Positions 35,101 through 44,311 of a DNA stretch of 64,000 bases are shown piece by piece. The position numbers and the translations under genes are program-made. The notes below the pieces were generated by a model, which was not told where the DNA came from, did no database searches, and was given only the letters and a program-made list of their open reading frames with translations. This stretch comes from an uncultured Bacteroidota bacterium. Its GTDB lineage: Bacteria > Bacteroidota > Bacteroidia > Flavobacteriales > Flavobacteriaceae. The DNA lies in the NCBI GenBank assembly GCA_902616905.1, contig CACMUP010000004.1:21144-85143 (forward strand), given 5' to 3'. Numbering within the stretch: position 1 is the stretch's first letter; every line of letters starts with the position of its first letter.

Positions 35101-36952
35101 AATTATCTTATTAGTTTTTACAATTGGAAGTTCTCTTTTGTTTATATCTCAACTGATTTTATTACAACTAATTAATTCTGATTACTCTGAAAGATCTAAA
35201 AATAATGCAATCCAAGAGAGGCCTATTTATCCACCAAGAGGACTAATTTATGACAGAAATAATAAACTTATAGTTGCAAATAAACCAGTATATGATCTTA
35301 TGGTTGTTCCGGAAAATATTATTGCCTTTGACACAATAGCTTTAACCTCTAATTTAAATATATCAAAAAAAGATCTTTTGAGTAGAATTAAAAATGCAGA
35401 GAAATTTTCAAAAAAACTTTCATCTGTTTTAGTTCGTCAATTACCTATGAATGAAGTAGCTATTTTACAAGAAAAAATGTGGAAATTCCCAGGATTTTAT
35501 TTTCAAAAAAAATCTACGAGAGACTATATAATTCCAATTGCCCCAAATGTTTTAGGATATACAAGTGAGACAAATCAAAGAGAAATCAAAACTAAACCAA
35601 ATTATGATTTAGGAGAAATGATAGGTCGACAAGGTATTGAAAAAACTTATGAAAACTTATTACGTGGTAAAAAAGGTAAAAAGCTATTCCAAAAAGATAG
35701 ATTTAACAGAATAATAGGGCCATATGAAGGAGGTGCTAACGATCAGACACCTGTAGCAGCAGAAAATCTAAATTTAACTATAGATGCAACTTTACAAGCT
35801 TATGGTGAAGCTCTCATGATTAACAAAAGAGGTGCCATTGTGGCAATAGAACCACGAACTGGTGAAATACTATCCCTAGTTTCTGCTCCTAACTATAATC
35901 CTAATTTACTCACTGGTAGAGACAGGTCTGAATATTTCAAAAAGTTACTTTATGATACCATTTCAAGACCACTTTTTGACAGAAGTTTGCAAGCGGAATA
36001 TTCTCCAGGATCTCCTTTTAAAACATTAAATGCATTGATTGGGTTGCAGGAAAATATTATTAATCCTGAAACTAGGTTTTCTTGCAATGAAGGTCATTAT
36101 TATGCAAAAGGAGCATTTATGAAATGTCATTGTAAAAAAGGAACCTCTAATGACCTAATAAGAGGAATTTATAACTCTTGTAACACTTATTTCGCAAAAA
36201 CATTTAAATCTTTTATAGATAGTAAATCTTCACCTTCAATAAGTATAGATTTATGGAAAAAACATTTAGAAAAATTTGGATTAGGAAACTATTTAGGATA
36301 TGACTTACCCATTGGTAAAAAAGGATTTATTCCTGATAGTGATTATTATGATAGATGGTATCCAGATAAAAATTGGGGATCTACAACAATAATATCAAAT
36401 TCAATTGGTCAAGGCGAGATCCTTACAACTCCTATTCAAATGGCAAACTTTACAGCAGCAATAGCAAATCGAGGTTTTTTTAGAAAACCACATTTTAAAA
36501 AAACAAACTCAAAAAGTTTTCGAGATACATTATATCCTAAAAATATGACATTAATTGATAAAAAGCATTTTGAGACTGTGATTGAAGGAATGTATCAAGT
36601 TGTTGAAAAAGGAACTGCTCGTATAGCTAGAATTAAAGGAATTGAAGTTTGTGGTAAAACCGGGACTGTTGAAAATTTTATTCGCTTAAATAATGAAAAA
36701 ACTCAGCTCACTGATCATTCAATTTTTGTTGGCTTCGCACCTAAGGAGGATCCTAAAATAGCGATTGCTGTTTTTATTGAAAATGGATATTGGGGAGCTA
36801 GATGGGCTGCTCCTATAGGAAGTTTAATGATAGAAAAATATTTAAAAGGTGAAGTCAAGCGTCAATGGCTTGAAACGAGGATGATCAATGGGAGTCTTAT
36901 TGCTGAATATCAAAAACCTTTTTCAGGAAAACCTTTTGTAATTAATGAATAA
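35090..36952 (+). CDS. mrdA: Penicillin-binding protein 2 (elongation transpeptidase)
   Basis: Class B PBP that cross-links lateral peptidoglycan together with RodA. An N-terminal membrane helix (about 3-22) is followed by the pedestal domain beginning NNAIQERPIYPPRGLIYDRN. Transpeptidase motifs: SPFK with Ser308 and Lys311, SCN in YNSCNTYF, and KTG in VCGKTGTVEN. The first motif reads PGSPFK rather than the more common PGSTFK, which still satisfies SxxK. Several cysteines cluster shortly after it (SCNEGHYYAKG, KCHCKKG), as in other Bacteroidota PBP2. At 620 aa the length is normal. It overlaps mreD by 11 bp and rodA by 8 bp. Confidence 0.95.
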   Translation: MIHKIILLVFTIGSSLLFISQLILLQLINSDYSERSKNNAIQERPIYPPRGLIYDRNNKLIVANKPVYDLMVVPENIIAFDTIALTSNLNISKKDLLSRIKNAEKFSKKLSSVLVRQLPMNEVAILQEKMWKFPGFYFQKKSTRDYIIPIAPNVLGYTSETNQREIKTKPNYDLGEMIGRQGIEKTYENLLRGKKGKKLFQKDRFNRIIGPYEGGANDQTPVAAENLNLTIDATLQAYGEALMINKRGAIVAIEPRTGEILSLVSAPNYNPNLLTGRDRSEYFKKLLYDTISRPLFDRSLQAEYSPGSPFKTLNALIGLQENIINPETRFSCNEGHYYAKGAFMKCHCKKGTSNDLIRGIYNSCNTYFAKTFKSFIDSKSSPSISIDLWKKHLEKFGLGNYLGYDLPIGKKGFIPDSDYYDRWYPDKNWGSTTIISNSIGQGEILTTPIQMANFTAAIANRGFFRKPHFKKTNSKSFRDTLYPKNMTLIDKKHFETVIEGMYQVVEKGTARIARIKGIEVCGKTGTVENFIRLNNEKTQLTDHSIFVGFAPKEDPKIAIAVFIENGYWGARWAAPIGSLMIEKYLKGEVKRQWLETRMINGSLIAEYQKPFSGKPFVINE

Positions 36953-38198
36953 GAATATATTTTTTCGTTTAGATTGGTTTAGTATTTTGATTTTTCTTCT
37001 TTTAGTTTCATTTGGAATCGCGAGTATTTACTCAACTACTTTTTCTGAAATTAATGTATCAATTTTTAATTGGAGTACTCCAGCTGGGAAGCAGTTTTTG
37101 ATCTTCATTTTTTGTTTACTTATGCTTCCATTAATTCTGTTAGTAAATTCAAATATTTTTGAACATTTATCTAATCTTTTCTATGCATTATCAATATTAA
37201 GTCTATTAGGTCTCTTTATTTTCGGTCAAAAAATTAACGGTGCTTTATCCTGGTATTTAATAGGTGGGTTTAGTTTTCAGCCATCAGAATTCGCAAAGAT
37301 AACAACAGCAATTCTAGTTTCAAAAAGCTTAAGTTCAATCCAAATAGATTTAAATAAAATATCTGATTTAATTAAAATTATTCTAATAATTGGTATACCT
37401 GTTATATTAATTTTTATTCAACCAGATGCCGGTTCAGGAATTGTTTTTTTCGGGCTACTCTTCGTTTTACTTAGAGAGGGATTGGATATAAGGGTACTTT
37501 ATTTAGGGTTATTATTAGTTTTTCTTTTTTTTTTAGCTCTTCTATTTAATCCGATAGGTTTAAGTATTGCTCTTTTTTTAATTTTTTTATTGACATATCG
37601 TTTGATAGTAAGAACTTATCCAAATACTAATAAAAGTCCTTTTATATTAGTTTTTGCTATTTCAACTCTATTTATTTTTTCAGTAGACTTTATATTTAAC
37701 TCTGTTTTTGAACAAAGACACAGAGATCGTTTCAATATTGTTTTGGGACTTGAAAATGACTCGAAAGGAGTTGGATATAATATTAATCAATCAAAAATTG
37801 CAATTGGCTCAGGAGGGTTCTCAGGTAAAGGATTTCTAAATGGAACTCAAACGAAAGGAGGTTTTGTACCAGAACAACATTCAGATTATATTTTTAGTAC
37901 AATAGGTGAAGAATGGGGGTTTTTAGGAAGCTGTGCTCTAATAATTCTTTACACAATATTGATTTTAAGGGTTATTTATCGTGCTGAAAAACAAATTCAC
38001 CCATTCCCAAGAATATTTTCATACTCATTTGCCAGTATGCTATTTGTTCATTTTTTTATCAATATAGGGATGACTTTAGGTCTTGTTCCTACAGTTGGAA
38101 TTCCTTTACCTTTTATTAGTTATGGTGGGACAAATTTGTTAGCATTTAGTATAATGTTATTTATATATCTAAATCTGGACTCTAATCGTTTAAATTAA
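36945..38198 (+). CDS. rodA: RodA, SEDS-family peptidoglycan polymerase
   Basis: Integral-membrane glycosyltransferase of the elongasome; about ten membrane helices in 417 aa. SEDS marks are GALSWYLIGGFSFQPSEFAK (residues 95-114), FIQPDAGSGIVFF with the catalytic-type Asp, and the C-terminal GLVPTVGIPLPFISYGGTN. It overlaps pbp2 by 8 bp, consistent with the two acting as a pair. Its stop codon overlaps the stop codon of the convergent permease gene (shared TTAA), so there is no intergenic terminator. Confidence 0.96.
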   Translation: MNKNIFFRLDWFSILIFLLLVSFGIASIYSTTFSEINVSIFNWSTPAGKQFLIFIFCLLMLPLILLVNSNIFEHLSNLFYALSILSLLGLFIFGQKINGALSWYLIGGFSFQPSEFAKITTAILVSKSLSSIQIDLNKISDLIKIILIIGIPVILIFIQPDAGSGIVFFGLLFVLLREGLDIRVLYLGLLLVFLFFLALLFNPIGLSIALFLIFLLTYRLIVRTYPNTNKSPFILVFAISTLFIFSVDFIFNSVFEQRHRDRFNIVLGLENDSKGVGYNINQSKIAIGSGGFSGKGFLNGTQTKGGFVPEQHSDYIFSTIGEEWGFLGSCALIILYTILILRVIYRAEKQIHPFPRIFSYSFASMLFVHFFINIGMTLGLVPTVGIPLPFISYGGTNLLAFSIMLFIYLNLDSNRLN

Positions 38199-39268
38199 TT
38201 CCTTACATCCAGTGCGTCTCTCATGCTATTTCCTAAAATCATAAATGATAAAACCAAAGACATTATTGCTATTCCAGGGACTAAAGTTAAATATGGTTTC
38301 CCTAGTAGTAAATATCTGAAATGATCCTTTACCATACTCCCCCAACTTGGTATTGGTGGTTGTGCTCCAATCCCTAAAAAACTAAGTCCACTTTCCATCA
38401 ATATAGCACTTGCAAAATTTGATGTTGAAATAACTATTAAAGGGGCAACTGTAATTGGTAAGATGTGGTTTAGAATTAATCTCCCTTTTGAGAAACCCAA
38501 AACTTTTCCCGCTTTTATAAATGTTTCTTCTTTGACTGTTTTAACAAGCCCTCTAGTTAAACGAGCTACTTCTACCCACATAGTTAGTCCAACAGCTACA
38601 AAAACCTGCCAAAATCCTCTGCCAAGTGCTAATGTTATTGCAATTACCATTAAGAGTGTAGGAATAGACCAAACCACATTAATTAACCAAATAATAAGAC
38701 GATCTATCCATCCCCCATAAAATCCTGCTAACATTCCAAAAAACAATCCTAAAATCACGGAAATAATTACAGCAACAAATCCTATTGAAATTGATATTCT
38801 TGAACCTATTATTAATCTACTAAATAAGTCTCTGCCGTATTTATCTGTACCTAGGAGAAAAAACTTATCTTTCAAATAATTTTTTTCTATTTCCTTCCTT
38901 GTTAACTCTTTTGGAAATATGTCGTAAGAAACTTCCTCAAGGTAGTTGGTAGCGTTTCCATATCTTTTGAGAAATAATGAATTTTTCTTCCATATGATTT
39001 GTTGAATTGGGATTTCTTCGCTTGAATTTATTTTTCCTCTAAAAAAATTTTCCTCATTTATAATTTGTCCAGGAATAATTAATACTTTACAAGAAAATCC
39101 GGGCGGTTGAGAATGAATAGAAAGATGCATTTGGTTAGCATTTGCAGTTTTATCAGGAACTATTTGATATGCAAAAACAGCAATAGAACACACTATAACG
39201 ATATAAGTCAAACTTATAACAGCAAAAACGTCCTTTTTTAGTCTTTTAAAAGTACGTTTAAGCTCCAA
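38195..39268 (-). CDS. OppC/DppC-type ABC transporter permease with enlarged periplasmic insert, orphan
   Basis: Inner-membrane permease of the peptide/nickel (OppC) class. First helix about 14-34; then a periplasmic segment of about 100 residues (38-137) before the conserved LGTDKYGRDLFSRLIIGSRIS; then five further helices with the EAA-type loop KAGKVLGFSKGRLILNHILP, where the ATPase docks. In usual OppC the segment before LGTD is much shorter. No ATPase, OppB partner or solute-binding protein is nearby, so the rest of the transporter must be encoded elsewhere. It follows the Prc protease by 6 bp on the same strand and probably shares its transcript. Substrate unknown; peptides are likely. 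Confidence 0.85.
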   Translation of the reverse strand: MELKRTFKRLKKDVFAVISLTYIVIVCSIAVFAYQIVPDKTANANQMHLSIHSQPPGFSCKVLIIPGQIINEENFFRGKINSSEEIPIQQIIWKKNSLFLKRYGNATNYLEEVSYDIFPKELTRKEIEKNYLKDKFFLLGTDKYGRDLFSRLIIGSRISISIGFVAVIISVILGLFFGMLAGFYGGWIDRLIIWLINVVWSIPTLLMVIAITLALGRGFWQVFVAVGLTMWVEVARLTRGLVKTVKEETFIKAGKVLGFSKGRLILNHILPITVAPLIVISTSNFASAILMESGLSFLGIGAQPPIPSWGSMVKDHFRYLLLGKPYLTLVPGIAIMSLVLSFMILGNSMRDALDVRN

Positions 39269-39274
39269 ATCAAA

Positions 39275-41398
39275 TTATTTTTTTTTATTTTCTGCTACAG
39301 AGCGATCAGTTTTAATTGATGATAGGTCAATAAGAATATTAACTGCTTCAGAAATATAAATATCACCTCTTAAAGCTTCAATGGCACGTTCTCTCCTTTC
39401 AATGGTATCTTTGTTTAAATATTCCTTTCTTCCTGCCTCTGGAAGCCACTGAAATTCAAAAGGTGCTTTGTACTCAGATAATTTTTTAAACCTTTTTGCA
39501 TATTCCTTATTTTTCTCTTTTTCATTCATAAATGAATCATAGTCCAGAAAATAAGAAAAATCTGATTGTTGTTTTTGAACCCAGAGTGCTTGTTCATCTA
39601 ATAATGTAACTATTGGATTTTCTTTTAGTCTTTTTTTACTTCTTTCTACAGCATATTGATAATTTGACATTACTGACGGTTTGAAGTTCGCAGGAGTAAT
39701 ACGATCCCAAGCTAAAGGGTTGTCTTGATCTTTTTCCCCCATTTCAACATAAGAATATCGGTCTGGAAAAATAATATCACTTTTTACTCCCTCTAACTGT
39801 GTTGATTTTCCATTTACACGATAAAATTTATCTGTAGTTACCTTTAGTGCGCCTAAATCACCGTATGTGCCTCCAGAAATCATTTTATTTAGGTCAATTA
39901 TATTCTGTACGGTCCCTTTACCAAATGTTTGTTTACTCCCTAGAACAATTGCTCTTCTATAATCTTGAAGTGCTGCAGCAATAATTTCAGAGGCAGATGC
40001 AGAAAATTCGTTTACTAATACTACAACTGGTCCATTCCAAACTATTGAAGGATCGTTATCCTTGAGTACTTCTTTTCGGCCACCAGTGCTTTTAACTTGA
40101 ACCACCGGACCTTTTTCAATGAAATAACCGGTCATATCTACAACAGTTTTCAAAGACCCTCCCCCATTATTTCTTAGATCAAGAATTATACCTTTAACAT
40201 TTTTTTTCTTAAGCTGTTCTAATTCTTTTTTAACATCGGTAGCTGCGTTTCTTTCATTATAGTCTTCAAAATTTATATAAAATTTTGGTAGCTCTATCAA
40301 ACCATAATCTCCAGACTTATCTTTAATTAATGTTGATTTTGCATAAGTTTCTTCCAGTTCAACAATATCTCGAGTTACAGAGACTTCTTCAATATTTCCA
40401 TCAACCCCTTTTATTGTTAAGAAAACTTTACTTCCTTTTGGTCCTTTGATTAATTTCACTGCATCATCAAGCACCATTCCTGAAATGTCGATAGCTTCCT
40501 TTTCATCCTCTTGTCTTACCTTTAATATTGCATCACCTATTTCTAATAATTTGTCTTTCCATACTGGTCCTCCAGATATAATTTCAACTACTTTTATTTG
40601 TTGATTTCTTTTATTAAGTCTTGCTCCTATTCCCTCAAATTTTCCTGAAATAGTCATATCAAAACGATCTTTATCTCTTGGAGCAAAATAAAAAGTGTGA
40701 GGATCGAATTGAGCAACTATAGAATTAATATATATAGCAAACCAATCCTTCCTTTTTTGATCATTATACACTTCGAAAAAATTTTTCATATTTTCAAGAA
40801 TATCATTTCGAGCATTATTCTCAAGTTCTTGATCTGAAATCATCTGATACCCCGGGTCTTGATTTTTCTTTTGAAGTTCTTCTTCTTTTTTTGTTGAAAA
40901 TGTTTCAAGAGCATTTAACTTAAATCTTTTTCTCCAAATTTTTTTTAATTCAATAATATTCGTTGCATAAGGTAAATTTTCATAATTCAAATCAATTTTT
41001 TCTTTTTTATTAAAATTGAAAGGTGTATTCAATAAGTTTTCGTAAAAATTTTCAACCTCATTCATTCTTTGCATTAACTTGTTGTAAGTAAGATTAAAAA
41101 AATTAATTTGAGCATTTTTAATCTCATCATCTATTTTATAGAAATACTTGTAAAAAGAGTCTATATCATTTTTAAGAAAAAATCTATGCTGGCCATCTAA
41201 ATTTTCCAAATAATTCATGTAAACATTTTCTGAAAAATTATCATTTATTTCTTTCGGATCATAATGCCCTCTTTCTATTACATATGAAATTATTTCAATT
41301 AAAAGTTTGTCTTTTTTTGGGTGTTCGTTTTGTTTCGTAAAACCAATGAATAAAACAATAATTAAAAAAAAAGTAAAGATCCTAGAGTTAGTTTGCAT
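39275..41398 (-). CDS. Carboxy-terminal processing protease (Prc/Tsp type, S41)
   Basis: Periplasmic serine protease that trims or degrades envelope proteins. I choose ATG 41398 because it starts a clear signal sequence (MQTNSRIFTFFLIIVLFIGF); the GTG at 41428 adds ten residues in front. Domains: a helical N-terminal region (to about 220), a PDZ domain (about 240-330; GKFEGIGARLNKRNQQIKVV, LEIGDAILKV), and the S41 catalytic domain with NEFSASASEIIAAALQD (nucleophile Ser) and GSKQTFGKGTVQ (Lys of the Ser-Lys dyad). A helical C-terminal extension with the Prc-like domain brings it to 707 aa, as in E. coli Tsp. It is divergent from surE (125 bp between starts) and followed by the permease after 6 bp. 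Confidence 0.92.
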   Translation of the reverse strand: MQTNSRIFTFFLIIVLFIGFTKQNEHPKKDKLLIEIISYVIERGHYDPKEINDNFSENVYMNYLENLDGQHRFFLKNDIDSFYKYFYKIDDEIKNAQINFFNLTYNKLMQRMNEVENFYENLLNTPFNFNKKEKIDLNYENLPYATNIIELKKIWRKRFKLNALETFSTKKEEELQKKNQDPGYQMISDQELENNARNDILENMKNFFEVYNDQKRKDWFAIYINSIVAQFDPHTFYFAPRDKDRFDMTISGKFEGIGARLNKRNQQIKVVEIISGGPVWKDKLLEIGDAILKVRQEDEKEAIDISGMVLDDAVKLIKGPKGSKVFLTIKGVDGNIEEVSVTRDIVELEETYAKSTLIKDKSGDYGLIELPKFYINFEDYNERNAATDVKKELEQLKKKNVKGIILDLRNNGGGSLKTVVDMTGYFIEKGPVVQVKSTGGRKEVLKDNDPSIVWNGPVVVLVNEFSASASEIIAAALQDYRRAIVLGSKQTFGKGTVQNIIDLNKMISGGTYGDLGALKVTTDKFYRVNGKSTQLEGVKSDIIFPDRYSYVEMGEKDQDNPLAWDRITPANFKPSVMSNYQYAVERSKKRLKENPIVTLLDEQALWVQKQQSDFSYFLDYDSFMNEKEKNKEYAKRFKKLSEYKAPFEFQWLPEAGRKEYLNKDTIERRERAIEALRGDIYISEAVNILIDLSSIKTDRSVAENKKK

Positions 41399-41523
41399 AG
41401 GAATTGGTTTGGGTTTTTTCAATATCACAGCTTGTAAATATAAAGATTTTATAAAAAATAATTTTGTTAATATTGAATAAAATACCGTACAAAGATTTTT
41501 TAATTTAGCAACAGTTTTAATTT

Positions 41524-42294
41524 ATGAAAACAAAACCTCTTATTCTTGTAACTAATGATGACGGCATAAGAGCTCCAGGGCTTAGAAGCTTAATTGAAGT
41601 AATGACCAAAATTGGAGAAGTAGTTGTTGTTGCACCAGACTCTCCTCGATCTGGAATGGGTCATGCGATTACAATCAATTCCCCTTTACATTGTGATAAA
41701 ATTAAAGTAACAGATGGTCCTCAATTAGAATACAGTTGTTCAGGTACTCCTGCCGATTGTGTTAAACTTGCTATAAACGAACTTTTAAATAAAAAACCTG
41801 ACCTTTGTGTATCTGGAATAAATCATGGTTCAAACTCATCTATCAATGTTGTATATTCTGGTACTATGAGTGCAGCTATAGAGGCTGGCATAGAGGGAGT
41901 TCCAGCTATTGGGTTTTCGTTATTAGACTTCAAATGGAATGCTGACTTTAAACCTCTAAAAAAATACATTAAAAAAATTTCACTAGAGGCACTAGAAAAA
42001 GGTATCCCAAAAGATGTTGTGCTAAATGTAAACTTTCCACTACTACAAAATACAAAAATTAAAGGAATGAAAATTTGTCGTCAGGCTAGAGCACATTGGA
42101 TAGAAGAATTTGACAAAAGAACCAACCCTATGGGAAGAGAATATTACTGGTTAACAGGAACTTTTATTAATGAGGACAAAGGAGAAGATACTGACGAATG
42201 GGCATTAAATAACGGATTTATTTCAATAGTCCCAACTCAATTTGATTTAACTGCACATCATAGTTTACAACGTTTAAATACATGGACTTTATAA
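41524..42294 (+). CDS. surE: 5'/3'-nucleotidase SurE
   Basis: Metal-dependent phosphatase acting on nucleoside monophosphates. The conserved N-terminal ILVTNDDGIRAPGL provides the metal-binding Asp12 and Asp13; DSPRSGMGHAIT and SGINHGSNSSINVVYSGTM provide the remaining active-site residues (Ser, Asn). The length of 256 aa is normal. The upstream sequence has TAATTTAG at 41501-41508, one mismatch from the -7 consensus and 15 nt before ATG. It overlaps the next small gene by 13 bp and is followed by lpxB, a common Bacteroidota order. Confidence 0.96.
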   Translation: MKTKPLILVTNDDGIRAPGLRSLIEVMTKIGEVVVVAPDSPRSGMGHAITINSPLHCDKIKVTDGPQLEYSCSGTPADCVKLAINELLNKKPDLCVSGINHGSNSSINVVYSGTMSAAIEAGIEGVPAIGFSLLDFKWNADFKPLKKYIKKISLEALEKGIPKDVVLNVNFPLLQNTKIKGMKICRQARAHWIEEFDKRTNPMGREYYWLTGTFINEDKGEDTDEWALNNGFISIVPTQFDLTAHHSLQRLNTWTL

Positions 42295-42575
42295 AAAATA
42301 AATTTTTTTATTGGGGTATATTAACAGGACTTCTATGGACATGTTTTGGAGTAATATTTTTACTTTTTTTTCTTTCAGACCTAACAATCGAAAAAAGTAT
42401 TTTAAGTCTTTATACTCAAAATAAATTAGGGGGATTGATATCAATAGCAGCATTAATAAATCTACCAATTTTTTTTATTGCACTCAGGAAGAATAAGTTT
42501 GAATTTGCATCTGGTTTAGTTGCAATATCTTTATTATTTGTTCTTATAATCGCTTTATTGAAGATTAATTCTTGA
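42282..42575 (+). CDS. Small membrane protein between surE and lpxB
   Basis: A 97-aa protein with three predicted membrane helices (about 9-30, 45-65, 72-93) and almost no soluble part. I do not recognise a named family. It overlaps surE by 13 bp and ends 15 bp before lpxB, so it is very probably a real, co-translated gene. A role connected with lipid A or envelope synthesis is suggested only by its place next to lpxB. Confidence 0.75.
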   Translation: MDFIKNKFFYWGILTGLLWTCFGVIFLLFFLSDLTIEKSILSLYTQNKLGGLISIAALINLPIFFIALRKNKFEFASGLVAISLLFVLIIALLKINS

Positions 42576-42590
42576 TACAAACTATTTTTT

Positions 42591-43700
42591 GTGAAATATT
42601 ATCTTATTTCTGGTGAAGCTTCTGGTGATCTACATGGCTCAAAACTAATTGCTGAATTAAGAAACATAGATCAAAAATCAGAGTTTCGTGCATGGGGAGG
42701 AGACCTTATGGAAAAAGAAGGTGCTGTTATTATAAAACATTACAAAAATTTAGCTTTTATGGGTATTCAGGAAGTCATTTTACGAATGCCAAAAATTTTA
42801 AAAAATATAGCATTTTGTAAAAGTGACATCTTAAAATTTAATCCAGATGTAATAATATATATTGATTTTCCAGGTTTTAATTTAAGAATTGCAAAATGGG
42901 CCAAACAAATTGGTTTCAAAAATCATTATTATATAAGTCCTTCTGTTTGGGCCTGGAGGGAGTCTAGAGTAAATCAAATTAAAAAAAATATTGAATCACT
43001 ATATGTTATTCTCCCTTTTGAAAAAGAATTTTTTGAAAAAAAACATAAGTTCCAGGTCCATTATGTTGGTCATCCTTTGTTAGATCATTTATCTCTTTTC
43101 AAAAAAAATAGAACATTTTTCAAAACCAATTTATTAAACACCAAAAAACCTATAGTAGCATTGCTTCCTGGAAGTCGTTTACAAGAAATAAAAAAAAATC
43201 TTCCGATATTTATAAAATTGGAAAGTCATTTTAAAGAATACCAATTTATTATTGCTTGTGCTCCAAACATTTATTTGGATATATATATTGGATATATTAA
43301 GAATACTTCAATTAAACTTTTAAGTGGCCAAACGTATGATCTATTATATCACAGTTCAGCAGCTATAGTTTCAAGTGGAACTGCAACTTTAGAAACTGCA
43401 TTTTTCAACACACCTCAGGTAGTATGTTATAAAACAGATAAAATAACTTATCATTTAGGGAAAAAATTTATCAAAACAAAATATATTTCTCTAGTAAACT
43501 TAATATTAAATAAGCCTGCCATTATTGAACTCATACAGGATGATTTTAATTTGAAAAATTTACTAAATAGTTTAAATGAGCTATTGAAAAAGAATGAACT
43601 AAAAAAAATAAATAAAAACTATAAGCTTCTAAAATCTAAATTGGGAAAAAAAGGAGCAAGTAAAAAAACAGCACAGCTTATATTTGAATCTTTAAATTAG
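42591..43700 (+). CDS. lpxB: Lipid-A-disaccharide synthase
   Basis: Peripheral membrane glycosyltransferase (GT19) that joins UDP-2,3-diacylglucosamine and lipid X. Conserved blocks: ISGEASGDLHGSKLI (residues 6-20), AFMGIQEVI, IDFPGFNLRIAKWA, YISPSVWAWRESRV, LLPGSRLQEIKKNLP and SSGTATLETAFF. The length of 369 aa is normal. The start is GTG at 42591, chosen because it is directly in front of the conserved KYYLISGEASGD and no ATG fits. It is convergent with the thioredoxin-like gene, 20 bp apart, with no clear terminator. Confidence 0.96.
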   Translation: MKYYLISGEASGDLHGSKLIAELRNIDQKSEFRAWGGDLMEKEGAVIIKHYKNLAFMGIQEVILRMPKILKNIAFCKSDILKFNPDVIIYIDFPGFNLRIAKWAKQIGFKNHYYISPSVWAWRESRVNQIKKNIESLYVILPFEKEFFEKKHKFQVHYVGHPLLDHLSLFKKNRTFFKTNLLNTKKPIVALLPGSRLQEIKKNLPIFIKLESHFKEYQFIIACAPNIYLDIYIGYIKNTSIKLLSGQTYDLLYHSSAAIVSSGTATLETAFFNTPQVVCYKTDKITYHLGKKFIKTKYISLVNLILNKPAIIELIQDDFNLKNLLNSLNELLKKNELKKINKNYKLLKSKLGKKGASKKTAQLIFESLN

Positions 43701-43720
43701 ATTTTATTTTGTTAAATAAA

Positions 43721-44266
43721 TTAGCCTCTAAATTTAGGAATGAAGTTTTTCTTATAGTTTTCAAAATCTTCTGGTTTTGAAAACACTTGATAATCGCCTT
43801 GCTTTATCATTTTTAAATAAAGTTCTATTTGTTTTGGTTTATAATATCCTACTAAAGGCATTATAGGATCCCCATCTTCACTAAAAAAAACCATTGTTGG
43901 ATAACCTTTTACACCTAAATACTGGGTGAATTGATGAGTAGTGTTACGTCCTTTTCTATTTGGATCATAATTTGGATTTGAAAATGTTTGGTTATAAAAT
44001 TTAATTACATCAGTTCCTTCAGCATTAAATTTTACTGCATAATAATTTTCTGATATATATCTTGAAACATCAGGGTTTTGAAAAGTATTTTTTTCAAGCA
44101 ACTTGCAAGGCCCACACCAATTAGTATAAACATCCATAAAAATTTTTTTGGGCTTAACTTTTTGAGCTGCTCTTGCTTCATTGAGTGACATCCACTGAAT
44201 CTTTTGAGAAAAAACAATATTTGTCAGTAGACTGAAAGTAACAAAAAATAGCATTAAGTGTTTCAT
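43721..44266 (-). CDS. Exported thioredoxin-fold protein
   Basis: Periplasmic thiol-disulfide protein of 181 aa. A signal peptide (about 1-20, LLTNIVFSQ) precedes a thioredoxin fold with the active-site YTNWCGPCKLLEKNTF (WCGPC) and the cis-proline-containing GYPTMVFFSEDG. The absence of a membrane-anchored DsbD-like part suggests a soluble reductase or chaperone. A complete Bacteroidota promoter lies just upstream and overlaps the end of the POT transporter gene, so it can be transcribed independently. Its partner is unknown. Confidence 0.87.
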   Translation of the reverse strand: MKHLMLFFVTFSLLTNIVFSQKIQWMSLNEARAAQKVKPKKIFMDVYTNWCGPCKLLEKNTFQNPDVSRYISENYYAVKFNAEGTDVIKFYNQTFSNPNYDPNRKGRNTTHQFTQYLGVKGYPTMVFFSEDGDPIMPLVGYYKPKQIELYLKMIKQGDYQVFSKPEDFENYKKNFIPKFRG

Positions 44267-44282
44267 ACGATGAAATCTTTAA

Positions 44283-44311
44283 CAAAGTTACTAAACTATT
44301 TTATTTATCAA
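44283..44311 (-). promoter_or_regulatory. Promoter of the thioredoxin-like gene
   Basis: On the minus strand TTG (44311-44309), an 18-nt spacer and TAACTTTG (44290-44283) match the full Bacteroidota promoter TTG-N17/23-TAnnTTTG. The box ends 16 nt before ATG, and the element overlaps the stop codon of the upstream POT gene. Confidence 0.6.
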
